Positions 1 through 8,102 of a DNA stretch of 54,612 nucleotides are shown one piece after another. Position 1 is the first letter of the stretch; each line of letters begins with the position of its first letter. This stretch comes from Devosiaceae bacterium. GTDB lineage: Bacteria; Pseudomonadota; Alphaproteobacteria; Rhizobiales; Devosiaceae. Position numbers and translations under genes: made by a program. The notes beneath the pieces were generated by a model, which searched no databases, was not told where the DNA came from, and saw only the letters and a program-made list of their open reading frames with translations. Location of the stretch: assembly GCA_021648375.1 (NCBI GenBank), contig JAKISW010000017.1, forward strand, positions 1-54,612, in the 5' to 3' direction.

Positions 1-179
1 AGGACGGCATGACAATGGTTTGCGTTACCCATGAAATGGGATTTGCGCGAGCAGTGGCGGATCGTGTGGTTTTCATGGATGAGGGTGAGATCGTTGAAGA
101 AGGTGAACCAGTGAGCTTTTTTGAAAATCCAAAACATGAAAGAACCCAGGATTTTCTCGGTCAGATTTTGCAGCATTAA
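1..179 (+). CDS. Polar amino-acid ABC transporter ATP-binding protein, C-terminal fragment (cut by window edge)
   Basis: Only the last 58 or so residues are present; the reading frame runs from base 3 to the TAA at 177-179. The visible part has the switch histidine in VCVTHEMGF and the FMDEGEIVEEG segment typical of GlnQ/HisP-type ATPases. It aligns almost residue for residue with the end of the complete ATPase at 11726-12466, so the two are paralogues. By analogy it would be the last gene of an amino-acid ABC operon lying upstream of the window and just ahead of the sarcosine oxidase genes. The family call is firm; the substrate cannot be told. Confidence 0.9.
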   Translation, partial: DGMTMVCVTHEMGFARAVADRVVFMDEGEIVEEGEPVSFFENPKHERTQDFLGQILQH

Positions 180-271
180 AAAAATGGTAGTAAAGCAAAT
201 CCACATAGATCAAAGATCAGTGGATTTCGATCAAATGCAGCCCCGATTAACAGGGAAATTGAGGCCCTCAG

Positions 272-344
272 CGTGAATGAAATTGTCTGTTTTTAAAAAG
301 CGCATGTCTGAATAGACAATGTCCCGGACACAATTTCATTCATG
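272..344 (+). promoter_or_regulatory. Inverted-repeat leader upstream of the sarcosine oxidase operon
   Basis: A 13-bp perfect inverted repeat (TGAATGAAATTGT at 274-286, its complement at 330-342, extended outward by a G-T and a C-G pair) encloses a smaller hairpin (TGTCT 305-309 with AGACA 314-318). ATTGTCT at 282-288 can also pair with AGACAAT at 314-320, so two alternative folds compete. It lies 45 bp before the soxB start. It could be a regulator's operator, a structured RNA leader, or a terminator for the upstream gene, although there is no T-tract after the outer stem. The symmetry is seen; the function is inferred. Confidence 0.5.
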
Positions 345-388
345 ATCATGAGGACAAGTATCTGGATCGCGACGAGGAGAAAGCCGCA

Positions 389-1639
389 GTGAAATACTCG
401 CTTTTTAGCCTTGCCGCCAATACGCTTACCAAACATAAAAACTGGAAGCCCGCGCTGGTTGATGCCCACCCAAAAGCAAAATATGACGCAATTGTCATAG
501 GCGGTGGCGGACATGGTTTGGCAACTGCCTATTACCTTGCCAGGGAATTTGGCCTGACCAATGTGGCGGTGCTGGAAAAAGGAGCTATCGGGCTTGGTAA
601 TGTTGGTCGAAACACGACCATTGTCAGATCAAACTATCTATTGCCCCAAAACGGCGTTTTTTACCAGCATGCGTTGTCTCAGTGGGAAACGCTGGAAAAA
701 GAACTCAATTACAACGTGATGGTTTCCCAGCGAGGTGTCGTAAATCTATTTCATTCAGACGCCCAGCGCGACGCTTTTGCGCGACGTGGCAACGCCATGC
801 GCTTGAGCGGTGCGGACGCTGAATTGCTCGGGCGCGACAAAGTCCAAAAAATGATGCCTTTTTTAGATTTTGACAATGCCCGGTTTCCGATTATGGGCGC
901 CCTGCTGCAAAAAACCGGCGGTACGGTACGACATGATGCGGTTGCCTGGGGATACGCCCGCGCGGCCTCTGAATTGGGCGTTGATATTATTCAGAACTGC
1001 GAAGTCACCGGCTTTGAAATCTCAAATGGTCGAGCCACAGGCGTTCAAACGACACGCGGTACGATCCTATCGGAAAAAATAGGCATCTCGGTTGCAGGGA
1101 ATTCTTCAATGCTTGCACAAATGGGGGGATTTCGCCTGCCCATCGAAAGCCATCTGCTGCAGGCCTTTGTCACCGAAGCCGTAAAACCACTAATACCCAA
1201 CGTAATTACCTTTGGTGCCGGACATTTTTATGTATCCCAGTCCGATAAGGGGGGCCTGGTATTTGGTGGCGATCTGGATGGTTATAATTCTTACGCTCAA
1301 CGCGGTGGCATCTATACATTAAGGGACGTGGTGGAAAGCGGCATGGCCATTATGCCAATGATCGGACGCATAAAATTATTGCGCAGTTGGGGGGGGACCG
1401 TTGATATGTCCATGGATGGCTCACCGATTATCGATCGCGCTCCGGTGGAGGGAATATTTGTGAATGCGGGCTGGTGTTATGGCGGCTTCAAGGCCACACC
1501 TGCCGCCGGTCTCAGCTTTGCCCATCTGATTGCACGCGATGAACCCCATAAAATTGCTAAAGCATACACTTTGAACAGGTTTGCTTCTGGTCACATTATT
1601 GATGAAAAAGGCCAAGGGGCCCAACCCAATCTGCACTAG
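389..1639 (+). CDS. soxB: Sarcosine oxidase beta subunit (heterotetrameric, FAD/FMN flavoprotein)
   Basis: This is the catalytic subunit that oxidises sarcosine; in the family the methyl group passes to tetrahydrofolate on the alpha subunit, giving glycine, 5,10-methylene-THF and H2O2. The 416-residue product has a dinucleotide-binding GGGGHGLAT at residues 38-46 in a DAO fold. RHDAVAWG around His182 matches the segment where the family attaches FMN covalently. The start is GTG at 389, chosen because GAGGAGA (374-380) lies 8 bases upstream and no in-frame ATG is nearby. It is first of soxB-D-A-G. Its TAG stop is the first three bases of a 15-bp quasi-palindrome (1637-1651). Confidence 0.93.
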   Translation: MKYSLFSLAANTLTKHKNWKPALVDAHPKAKYDAIVIGGGGHGLATAYYLAREFGLTNVAVLEKGAIGLGNVGRNTTIVRSNYLLPQNGVFYQHALSQWETLEKELNYNVMVSQRGVVNLFHSDAQRDAFARRGNAMRLSGADAELLGRDKVQKMMPFLDFDNARFPIMGALLQKTGGTVRHDAVAWGYARAASELGVDIIQNCEVTGFEISNGRATGVQTTRGTILSEKIGISVAGNSSMLAQMGGFRLPIESHLLQAFVTEAVKPLIPNVITFGAGHFYVSQSDKGGLVFGGDLDGYNSYAQRGGIYTLRDVVESGMAIMPMIGRIKLLRSWGGTVDMSMDGSPIIDRAPVEGIFVNAGWCYGGFKATPAAGLSFAHLIARDEPHKIAKAYTLNRFASGHIIDEKGQGAQPNLH

Positions 1640-1651
1640 GTCCTGCCCCTA
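1637..1651. repeat. TAGG...CCTA quasi-palindrome, copy 1 (soxB stop)
   Basis: TAGGTCCTGCCCCTA. Its first three bases are the soxB stop codon. The reverse complement is identical base for base to the copy at 25741-25755. Confidence 0.7.
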
Positions 1652-1694
1652 GGTAACGGACGCATAAACAGGAATAAAATGGTATGAGAACATT

Positions 1695-1970
1695 ATGCGC
1701 ATAAATTGCCCCTATTGCGGAAACCGGGATGTCGCCGAATTTAGCTCGATGGGAGAAGAGCCTGCTAAGCGTCCAGACCCCCAACAAGCCGACGCCCAAA
1801 CCGCGTTTGTGGACTATGTTTATTTGCGGAACAATCCGGCAGGTCCAAATAAGGAACTTTGGTATCACGGGCAAGGATGCAGGCAGTGGTTACGGGTTAA
1901 TCGAAATACTTTATCCCACAAAATCCTAGGCGTTTCATTGGCCGCAGGCGGTGATCAGAATGGCAAATAA
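1695..1970 (+). CDS. soxD: Sarcosine oxidase delta subunit
   Basis: A 91-residue protein of the expected size for the small zinc-binding delta subunit, which is structural in the four-subunit enzyme. CPYCG (Cys5, Cys8) and WYHGQGC (His58, Cys62) form the C-x2-C plus H-x3-C ligand set known for SoxD. It sits between soxB and soxA, and its stop overlaps the start of soxA by 11 bases, which suggests translational coupling. Confidence 0.93.
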   Translation: MRINCPYCGNRDVAEFSSMGEEPAKRPDPQQADAQTAFVDYVYLRNNPAGPNKELWYHGQGCRQWLRVNRNTLSHKILGVSLAAGGDQNGK

Positions 1971-4900
1971 TTCTACTTTGACGCCAAAACCCGCTCAATC
2001 CACAGTTGCGAGCCAACCTAATCGCTTGGCCAAGGGGGGGCAGATTGAGCGCTCCCTTCCCTTATCGTTTGAATTCGATGGGCAGCAGCTTGGGGCTTTT
2101 TCTGGCGATAGCCTTGCTTCAGCGTTGTTGGCTAATGACATTAAACTTGTCGCCCGTTCGTTCAAATACCATCGCCCACGCGGCATTTTCTCGGCTGGCT
2201 CAGAAGAGCCCAATGCGCTTATGACTTTGGGCAAAGGGAAATATCGCGAACCAAATTGCAAAGCGACAAGTGTCGAACTATACGAGGGTATGGCCGCACG
2301 AACACAAAATGCCTGGCCCTCAATCGGGTTCGATGTTGGCGCTCTTGCCTCCGCATTTTCACCGTTTCTGCCAGCTGGATTTTATTACAAGACATTTATG
2401 TGGCCATCCGCTTTTTGGGAACGGATTTATGAGCCGATTATTCGCCAAGCAGCAGGCCTGGGCAGTGCCAGCACTTTGCCCGACCCTGATCAATATGATG
2501 TGCAACATGAATTTTGCGACCTGTTGATTGTCGGGTCCGGCCCGGCCGGGCTGGCGGCAGCGATTGAGGCCGGACGGGCCGGTTTGCGGATCATGCTTTG
2601 TGACGAAGATTTTGCCATGGGGGGGCGCTTAAGTAGCGAAAAATTACATATTGGTGATCAAAATTGCGCTGAGTGGGCCAACTCCTGCCTTGCCGAACTT
2701 GCTTCAATGCCCAATGTTCGAATTTGTGCCAGCACCGCCATTGTCGGGCGTTATGACGGTTGCACCTATCTTGGTGTTCAAAAACTTAGCGGCGGCCCGC
2801 TCAGCAAGGCTCAGCAGACATATGCTGAGAAACTTTGGATTATTGTCCCCGCTCAGGTGATCATGTCCACGGGAGCAACGGAAAGATCGCTGGTTTTTGG
2901 CGGCAATGATCGACCGGGCATCATGCTGGCATCTGCGGTGCGCACTTATATCAACCGCTTTGCTGTGGCACCGGGAAAACGCGCTGCCATATTCACCTGC
3001 TGCGATGATGGCTGGCGCACCATCAACGATCTTAAAGCGGCGGGCGTAGAAGTCGTTGCGGTCATAGATTCTCGAGAAACCGTTAAAAACGAAGTGCTGG
3101 CGCTTGGTGCAAATTCATCAGCTAAGGTCATGCTTGGTGCCACTGTCATCGGCACTAAGGGATGGAAAGGGTTGCGCCAGATAAGTGTCAGCGATCAACA
3201 AGGCGATGTATCAAAATTTGAAGTTGATCTTTTGGCGGTTTCGGGGGGGTGGAACCCCAATATTGCTTTAGCAACCCACCTTGGGGGCAAGCCGATCTGG
3301 TGCGAAGAAATCAGCTCGTTCAAAATGGCCAGCGACGACAGAGTTGAAAATGTTCAAATTGTGGGCGCTGCTGCGGGGCAATATTCATTAGGTGCAGCCC
3401 TAAACGGCGGATTAAAGGCGGCAAGTCTCGTGACAGGGATCAAAGCCAAATTTGTATTGCCAAAAACCGATGATGAATGTTTTGGAATTACACCTTTATG
3501 GGTACTCCCAAAATCCGTTGGCAAGAATTCCAAAGGCCAAAAATCTCGTGGCAAAGCGTTTGTAGATCTGCAAAACGATGTCACCAACACCGATATTGAT
3601 CTTGCATGGCGAGAGGGCTTTAAAAACCCTGAACATATCAAACGCTATACGACGATGGGAATGGGCACCGATCAGGGGCGCACCGGCACCGTTAATGGCT
3701 TGGCCCAAATCGCTGAGGCCAACAATGAGCCGATGGGTCTTACCGGCAATATAACGGGCCGCCCGCCCTATGTTCCGGTTCGGCTTGGAACTATAGCGGG
3801 TTTGCATCGCGGTAAATATTTTCGACCAACACGTCGCACCAGCGCCCACGAAGCTGCGACAGAACTTGATGCTCATTTTGTCGAAACTGGCGAATGGTTG
3901 CGCCCCCAATGGTACACAAAAGCCGGGGAAACTAACTGGCTGCAATCTGTAACCCGCGAAGCTGAAGCAGTGCGAAAATCCGTTGGCGTGTGCGATGTTT
4001 CAACACTTGGCAAAATCGACGTTCAGGGCTCTGACGCAGCGGAGTTTTTAAACCGGGTCTATATCAATAACATGGCAGGAGTTGCAGTAAACAAAGTCCG
4101 CTATGGCGTTATGTTGCGCGAAGATGGATTTGTGATGGATGATGGCACCGCTGCCCGCTTTGGCCAAAATCATTTCGTTATCTCCACAACCACTGCCAAT
4201 GCCGGCAAAATTATGCAGCACCTTTATTATTGCCATCAGGTCTTATGGCCCGAGCTGGATGTCCAGATGATTTCGGTCACCGAGCAATGGGCCCAATATG
4301 CCATTGCCGGACCAAACTCGGCAAAGGCAATGAAGTTGCTGGTTGGTGATTACCTGGACTTGAGCGATGAAGCATTTGGCTTTATGGCCTGCGCCGAGTT
4401 TTCTCTGGATGGCATTCCTGCGCGGGCATTTCGGGTATCATTTTCTGGCGAGCGCGCCTATGAAATCGCAGTGCCTGCCCAATATGGTCAATCAATATTC
4501 AACCAACTTCTTTCTCTTGGAAAAGAGTGGGATATCACCCCATATGGCACAGATGCCCTTGCTGTCCTGCGCATAGAAAAGGGCCATGTTTCAGGACCTG
4601 AACTGGTGGGGCAAACCACCGCTAAAGATTTGGGATTTGGCGGTATGATGTCCAAGAAGAAGGACTTTATAGGGCGCGTGCTGGCGGGCCGTGCAGCACT
4701 GATTGAACCGGACCGACCTTCGCTGGTTGGAGTGCGTCCTGTTTTGAAAGATGACAGGTTTTCTTCCGGGGCACAGTTTTTGCCTGTTGGCTCCTCCCCT
4801 GTCGCGGATAATTGCCTTGGCTATATTTCATCGGTTGCTTATTCGCCCCATGTGGGTTCCTGGATTGGATTGGGACTGATAGCTGGTGGCTCGGAACGAA

Positions 4901-5007
4901 TTGGAGAAAAAGTTCGCGCCTACGATCCGGTTCGTAATAAAGATACTCTGGTTGAAATTGTCAGCCCTGTTTTCATTGACCCAAAGGGAGCAAGACTTCG
5001 TGCGTAA
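1960..5007 (+). CDS. soxA: Sarcosine oxidase alpha subunit
   Basis: The largest subunit binds NAD+ and the folate acceptor of the methyl group. The 1015-residue product has a 2Fe-2S-ferredoxin-like N-terminal segment (about residues 38-110, with SFKYHRPRGIFSAG), a Rossmann domain opening with VGSGPAGLAAA (191-201), and a C-terminal GcvT-like aminomethyltransferase domain (from about residue 600, with KIDVQGSDAAEFLNRVY). I took ATG at 1960; an in-frame GTG at 1951 would add only three residues. It overlaps soxD by 11 bases and soxG by 8, as expected in a tightly coupled operon. Confidence 0.93.
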   Translation: MANNSTLTPKPAQSTVASQPNRLAKGGQIERSLPLSFEFDGQQLGAFSGDSLASALLANDIKLVARSFKYHRPRGIFSAGSEEPNALMTLGKGKYREPNCKATSVELYEGMAARTQNAWPSIGFDVGALASAFSPFLPAGFYYKTFMWPSAFWERIYEPIIRQAAGLGSASTLPDPDQYDVQHEFCDLLIVGSGPAGLAAAIEAGRAGLRIMLCDEDFAMGGRLSSEKLHIGDQNCAEWANSCLAELASMPNVRICASTAIVGRYDGCTYLGVQKLSGGPLSKAQQTYAEKLWIIVPAQVIMSTGATERSLVFGGNDRPGIMLASAVRTYINRFAVAPGKRAAIFTCCDDGWRTINDLKAAGVEVVAVIDSRETVKNEVLALGANSSAKVMLGATVIGTKGWKGLRQISVSDQQGDVSKFEVDLLAVSGGWNPNIALATHLGGKPIWCEEISSFKMASDDRVENVQIVGAAAGQYSLGAALNGGLKAASLVTGIKAKFVLPKTDDECFGITPLWVLPKSVGKNSKGQKSRGKAFVDLQNDVTNTDIDLAWREGFKNPEHIKRYTTMGMGTDQGRTGTVNGLAQIAEANNEPMGLTGNITGRPPYVPVRLGTIAGLHRGKYFRPTRRTSAHEAATELDAHFVETGEWLRPQWYTKAGETNWLQSVTREAEAVRKSVGVCDVSTLGKIDVQGSDAAEFLNRVYINNMAGVAVNKVRYGVMLREDGFVMDDGTAARFGQNHFVISTTTANAGKIMQHLYYCHQVLWPELDVQMISVTEQWAQYAIAGPNSAKAMKLLVGDYLDLSDEAFGFMACAEFSLDGIPARAFRVSFSGERAYEIAVPAQYGQSIFNQLLSLGKEWDITPYGTDALAVLRIEKGHVSGPELVGQTTAKDLGFGGMMSKKKDFIGRVLAGRAALIEPDRPSLVGVRPVLKDDRFSSGAQFLPVGSSPVADNCLGYISSVAYSPHVGSWIGLGLIAGGSERIGEKVRAYDPVRNKDTLVEIVSPVFIDPKGARLRA

Positions 5008-5602
5008 TTTGTTTTTCTCCGATGCGATTGGTGAATTAAATTCATCGCTGGCTCACTATTGGGCCGATGCACAACTCGCAGGATTGAATGTAACCTTGCT
5101 GGCACCTTTGAACATAAATTCCGTGCAGGTTCGAAAAGGTAAAGCGGATGAATTGGCAAAGGCGCTCGAGCAGCATCACAAATTAAGTTTAATCGATCGA
5201 GCCGTTTGTACGGGGAAAAGCGATATGGTGTTTTTAGGGACTGGCCCCGGCGCATGGTTGGCTATTTGCCCAGCTAATTCGGAGCAACCAATCAATGAAT
5301 TGGCAGATCAGCTTGATGGATTGGCCTCAATTACCGATCAATCCAGCGGATACAGGTTGTTTCGAGTTTCTGGTGTGGCGAGCAGATCGTTATTGGCACG
5401 CGGCCTTGCGGTAAATTTAGAGGAGCCGGAATTTAATAAGAGCGAAGTTGTGGTTTCCTCAATTGCCCACATTGGCGTCACCATCTGGCAAACAGATGAC
5501 AATCCCACTTTTATAATTGGCGTCGCCAATTCTTATTGTGAGAGTTTTTGTCACTGGATGTCGGGGGCGATCCAAGGCGTCATTCAGGATCAAAAAGTGT
5601 AA
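5000..5602 (+). CDS. soxG: Sarcosine oxidase gamma subunit
   Basis: A 200-residue product in the position and size of SoxG, the small subunit that contacts the folate domain of SoxA. The frame stays open upstream to a GTG at 4886, but that would lie inside soxA. I chose GTG at 5000 because GGGAG (4986-4990) is 9 bases upstream and the product then begins MRNLFFSDAIGEL, a normal SoxG beginning. SoxG is the least conserved subunit, so the call leans on synteny. It is the last gene of the operon. Confidence 0.85.
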   Translation: MRNLFFSDAIGELNSSLAHYWADAQLAGLNVTLLAPLNINSVQVRKGKADELAKALEQHHKLSLIDRAVCTGKSDMVFLGTGPGAWLAICPANSEQPINELADQLDGLASITDQSSGYRLFRVSGVASRSLLARGLAVNLEEPEFNKSEVVVSSIAHIGVTIWQTDDNPTFIIGVANSYCESFCHWMSGAIQGVIQDQKV

Positions 5603-5696
5603 CAGGGTCAATAAAGCGGCGACCAGCATGAGCATGACCCACGAAATCATGGTCAGGGCAAAAACCTTACCGAGCAGCTTCTGCTTGCAGAAATGA

Positions 5697-5885
5697 CCAG
5701 CGTTCTATGGCACCGTCAAACGGCTGGATGCAAACCCAAATATCGGTGACTTGTTGAATTCTCTATCGGCTACACTTTCAGATGCCGTCATGCAGGACCT
5801 GAACTCACGGATTGATGTGGACGAGCAGACGATTGAGCAAGTTGCAAGAGACTTTTTGGAATCCCAAATTGAGATCAAGACTTGA
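5697..5885 (+). pseudogene. Remnant of a glycine-betaine/proline ABC substrate-binding protein (C-terminus only)
   Basis: An open frame of 62 codons following an in-frame TGA (5694-5696). Its translation contains LNSLSATLSDAVMQDLNSRI, then a VAxDFL-like segment and a stop. This resembles the C-terminal end of OpuAC/ProX-type betaine-binding proteins, where a helix ending in LN is followed by VD and a VAxxFL motif. No signal peptide or ligand-binding lobes precede it, so the rest is deleted. A terminator follows 43 bases later, as would suit the 3' end of a former gene. Betaine is a metabolic source of sarcosine, so the remnant fits the neighbourhood. Family assignment is from pattern memory only. 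Confidence 0.55.
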
Positions 5886-5927
5886 TCTAAAAACTTGATC
5901 TAATGCTTTCAAGCATGTGATATGAAC

Positions 5928-5960
5928 GCCTCTGGAGCGAAAGTTCCGGGGGCATTTTTT
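5928..5960 (+). terminator. Rho-independent terminator
   Basis: A 9-bp stem with two G-T pairs (5928-5936 with 5945-5953) around an 8-base loop, followed by T6 (5955-5960). It lies after the betaine-binding-protein remnant and would also end transcription from soxBDAG. Confidence 0.75.
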
Positions 5961-5964
5961 GTCT

Positions 5965-6067
5965 TAGAGCATTTCCGGTTTTGATTAATCAATACCGGAC
6001 TCTAAGTTTTCATTTTGTCGCGCTTCCGAACCAGATAACCGGGTCCACTTATCCTGGAAGCGCTCTA
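5965..6067. repeat. 103-bp interspersed repeat with TAGAGC...GCTCTA ends
   Basis: It opens with TAGAGC (5965-5970) and closes with GCTCTA (6062-6067). Internal blocks include CCGGTTTTGATTAATCA and the reverse complement of GGATAAGTGGACCCGGTTATC. A truncated relative in reverse-complement orientation is at 36082-36148. Such non-coding inverted repeats are common in Rhizobiales genomes. It lies immediately before the nitrilase gene's ribosome-binding site. Confidence 0.75.
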
Positions 6068-6081
6068 GGAGAGAGAGCGAA

Positions 6082-6951
6082 ATGCAAGAATCGATCCTTC
6101 GCGTGGCGTGCGCGCAACTGGTTCACCCCCAAAAATCCGCTCTTGAGGTGATCGGCCACCACACAATCGAGCCCCATCTGGCGATGATAGCGCGTGCTCG
6201 TACGGAAAACGTTGATGTTCTGATTTTTCCTGAACTGTCCTTAACCGGATATTTGTTTGCCGCCCGGCATCAGGATCTCGCGCTTTTGCCGAATGCCGAG
6301 CAGTTGCTTTGTCTCGCCAGAGCTAGTGCAAATATGACAACGGGTGTTGGTTTTATTGAGCAGTCATCGACCGGCCTGTTGTACAATTCCTTTGCCTGGT
6401 TGAAACAGGGAAAGGTAACTGCTGTACATAGAAAGGTGAACCTGCCCAATTATGGTCAACTTGACGAGGGAAAATATTTTGCCGCCGGACGTCATATCAC
6501 GACCCAAACCCTTTTCGGACATTGGTCAATGGCAACCTTGATTTGTGCTGACGTATGGAACCCGGCACTTGTTCATCTGGCGGCGCTGCAAAATCCCAGC
6601 CTGCTTGTATGCCCTTTTGCATCCACCAGAGAAGCGGTCGGCGGTGGTTTTGACAACCCGGCTGGCTGGACCAACGCGTTTCGTTTTTATTCAATGATGT
6701 ATGGTTTACCGGGACTTTATTGCAACTGGATCGGACCCGTAGCCGGGGTGAATTTTACCGGTGGCTCGTCCATTATCGATGCAAATGGGTCTGAACTGGC
6801 CAGAGCAAAGGAGGGAGAAGAGATGATATTGGCCGAACTGGATTATCGGCAAATCACGGATGCACGCATGCGCCTGCCAACAATCCGCACCTCCAGACCC
6901 GACCTGATTTTAAGAGAGTTGGAACGCATACATCCCGCGCTGTCAGGCTAG
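6082..6951 (+). CDS. Carbon-nitrogen hydrolase (nitrilase superfamily)
   Basis: A 289-residue cytosolic amidohydrolase. The catalytic triad of the superfamily is visible: Glu51 in FPELSLTGY, Lys118 in HRKVNLPNYG and Cys155 in LICADVWNP. The fold suits an aliphatic amidase, N-carbamoyl hydrolase or a stand-alone relative of the NAD-synthetase glutaminase domain; the substrate cannot be read from the sequence. GGAGAG (6068-6073) precedes the ATG. Upstream is a terminator and repeat, so it probably has its own promoter. The TAG stop begins a perfect consensus copy of the 15-bp palindrome (6949-6963). Confidence 0.85.
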   Translation: MQESILRVACAQLVHPQKSALEVIGHHTIEPHLAMIARARTENVDVLIFPELSLTGYLFAARHQDLALLPNAEQLLCLARASANMTTGVGFIEQSSTGLLYNSFAWLKQGKVTAVHRKVNLPNYGQLDEGKYFAAGRHITTQTLFGHWSMATLICADVWNPALVHLAALQNPSLLVCPFASTREAVGGGFDNPAGWTNAFRFYSMMYGLPGLYCNWIGPVAGVNFTGGSSIIDANGSELARAKEGEEMILAELDYRQITDARMRLPTIRTSRPDLILRELERIHPALSG

Positions 6952-6963
6952 GGTCAGGACCTA
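6949..6963. repeat. TAGG...CCTA quasi-palindrome, copy 2 (nitrilase stop)
   Basis: TAGGGTCAGGACCTA; bases 1-3 are the stop codon of the nitrilase-family gene. Confidence 0.7.
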
Positions 6964-7134
6964 TTAAATTCATACAATACGCCACATATTATATCTGACT
7001 TCTGGCTTAAATATTGCTCGTGAAAACTTGTGGCAAGCCCTTATTTGCACTCAACTTGACAATTGCGCCAAATGGCTAACGATTGAGCATGAGCCCGTAA
7101 TTTTTGGGAAAATCCAAAAGGAGAGAATATACTT

Positions 7135-7980
7135 ATGACTATAGCCGTCAATACTCCCATGATGCCTATAGCAGATAGCAACTTTTATGCTGATATTATT
7201 AGCGCTATCGGATCGAAGTTATTCTTTTCAAAAATTGCAGATCTGACATGCAACCATATAGTTTTTGATGGGCTTTTCGTCTGTATTTATAGTACAAACA
7301 GCGCACCGATTTCTATGGGCTGCTTTAGAGAAGCGCAGAATTTTCAGCCCGGAATCGAAAATTATCTGAAATATTCTTATGTCATAAATCCAGTTTACCG
7401 TGCGTTCCAGGATATTGTGACGACAGGCGTTTATACCATGAACGACCTATTGCACACGGGAATGAAAGACGAAATTGCCCAAAGTGAATTTCACATTTGG
7501 GTTGATGATCAAGAGACCATTGGCTATCGCACGCCCGGCTGGCCAAAAAAAATGACCGAGAGTTTAGGCCTTATCTGGCTTCCCGACAAAACGATGGTAG
7601 AGCTATGCTTTTTAAATACGCAAGAGAGCACCCAGGCACAAAAATTCTCTACTGGCCTGGAGGCGATTTTCCCCGCAATATCAAGCGCCGTTATAAAGCA
7701 TTTTGAAGTTTTTGAGCAGGATTCCGTTACGTCAATGGCCGATCCAAACCTTGCTTTTTTGACTTTAGATTTCGGAAAAGACGTTTTGACCGAACGCGAG
7801 CAGGACGTGGTGCAATTAATCCTCAAGGGGTATTCAAGCAAGGCTATCGCTGTAACACTGGGGATTTCCCTGCCCACGGTAAAGACCCATCGCCGCAATA
7901 TTTATGCCAGATTAAAAATATCTTCTCAGGTTGAATTATTTAATCTTTTCGTTCAAAAAATGATGGAAATCAGTACCTGA
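7135..7980 (+). CDS. LuxR-family transcriptional regulator
   Basis: A 281-residue protein with a clear C-terminal LuxR-type helix-turn-helix (about residues 218-275: LTEREQDVVQLILKGYSSKA, then TVKTHRRNIYARL). The N-terminal 210 residues hold no receiver Asp pocket and no acyl-homoserine-lactone domain I can recognise, so they may be an uncharacterised ligand-sensing domain. A strong ribosome-binding site (AAAGGAGAG) precedes the ATG. Given its position between the nitrilase gene and the class V enzyme/ABC transporter operon, it may control one or both. DNA binding is firm; ligand and targets are inferred. Confidence 0.88.
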   Translation: MTIAVNTPMMPIADSNFYADIISAIGSKLFFSKIADLTCNHIVFDGLFVCIYSTNSAPISMGCFREAQNFQPGIENYLKYSYVINPVYRAFQDIVTTGVYTMNDLLHTGMKDEIAQSEFHIWVDDQETIGYRTPGWPKKMTESLGLIWLPDKTMVELCFLNTQESTQAQKFSTGLEAIFPAISSAVIKHFEVFEQDSVTSMADPNLAFLTLDFGKDVLTEREQDVVQLILKGYSSKAIAVTLGISLPTVKTHRRNIYARLKISSQVELFNLFVQKMMEIST

Positions 7981-7997
7981 TACCCTCTTCAGCACGC

Positions 7998-8026
7998 ATC
8001 ATCCCTTAGGATGATAGCCATTTTTG
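7998..8026 (+). terminator. Possible weak terminator after the LuxR gene
   Basis: A 7-bp perfect stem (ATCATCC 7998-8004 with GGATGAT 8009-8015) and a 4-base loop, with five T residues starting 6 bases beyond the stem. The distance of the T-run makes this a weak candidate. Confidence 0.35.
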
Positions 8027-8102
8027 AATATCCACTAAATACTACCGGCATAGCGCAGCCTTAAGCCTATGAAAGGCAGAGGCCAAAAAATGGGGTGGAT
8101 TT

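Noticed and set aside
3496..3945. A 149-codon open frame antisense to soxA
   Set aside because: It is fully inside soxA, which has clear domains; no independent support.
4886..4999. Starting soxG at the GTG inside soxA
   Set aside because: It would lengthen the overlap with soxA to 122 bases and lacks a ribosome-binding site; GTG 5000 has one.
7135..7980. Calling the LuxR protein a quorum-sensing regulator
   Set aside because: The N-terminal part shows no recognisable autoinducer-binding residues and no LuxI gene is nearby.
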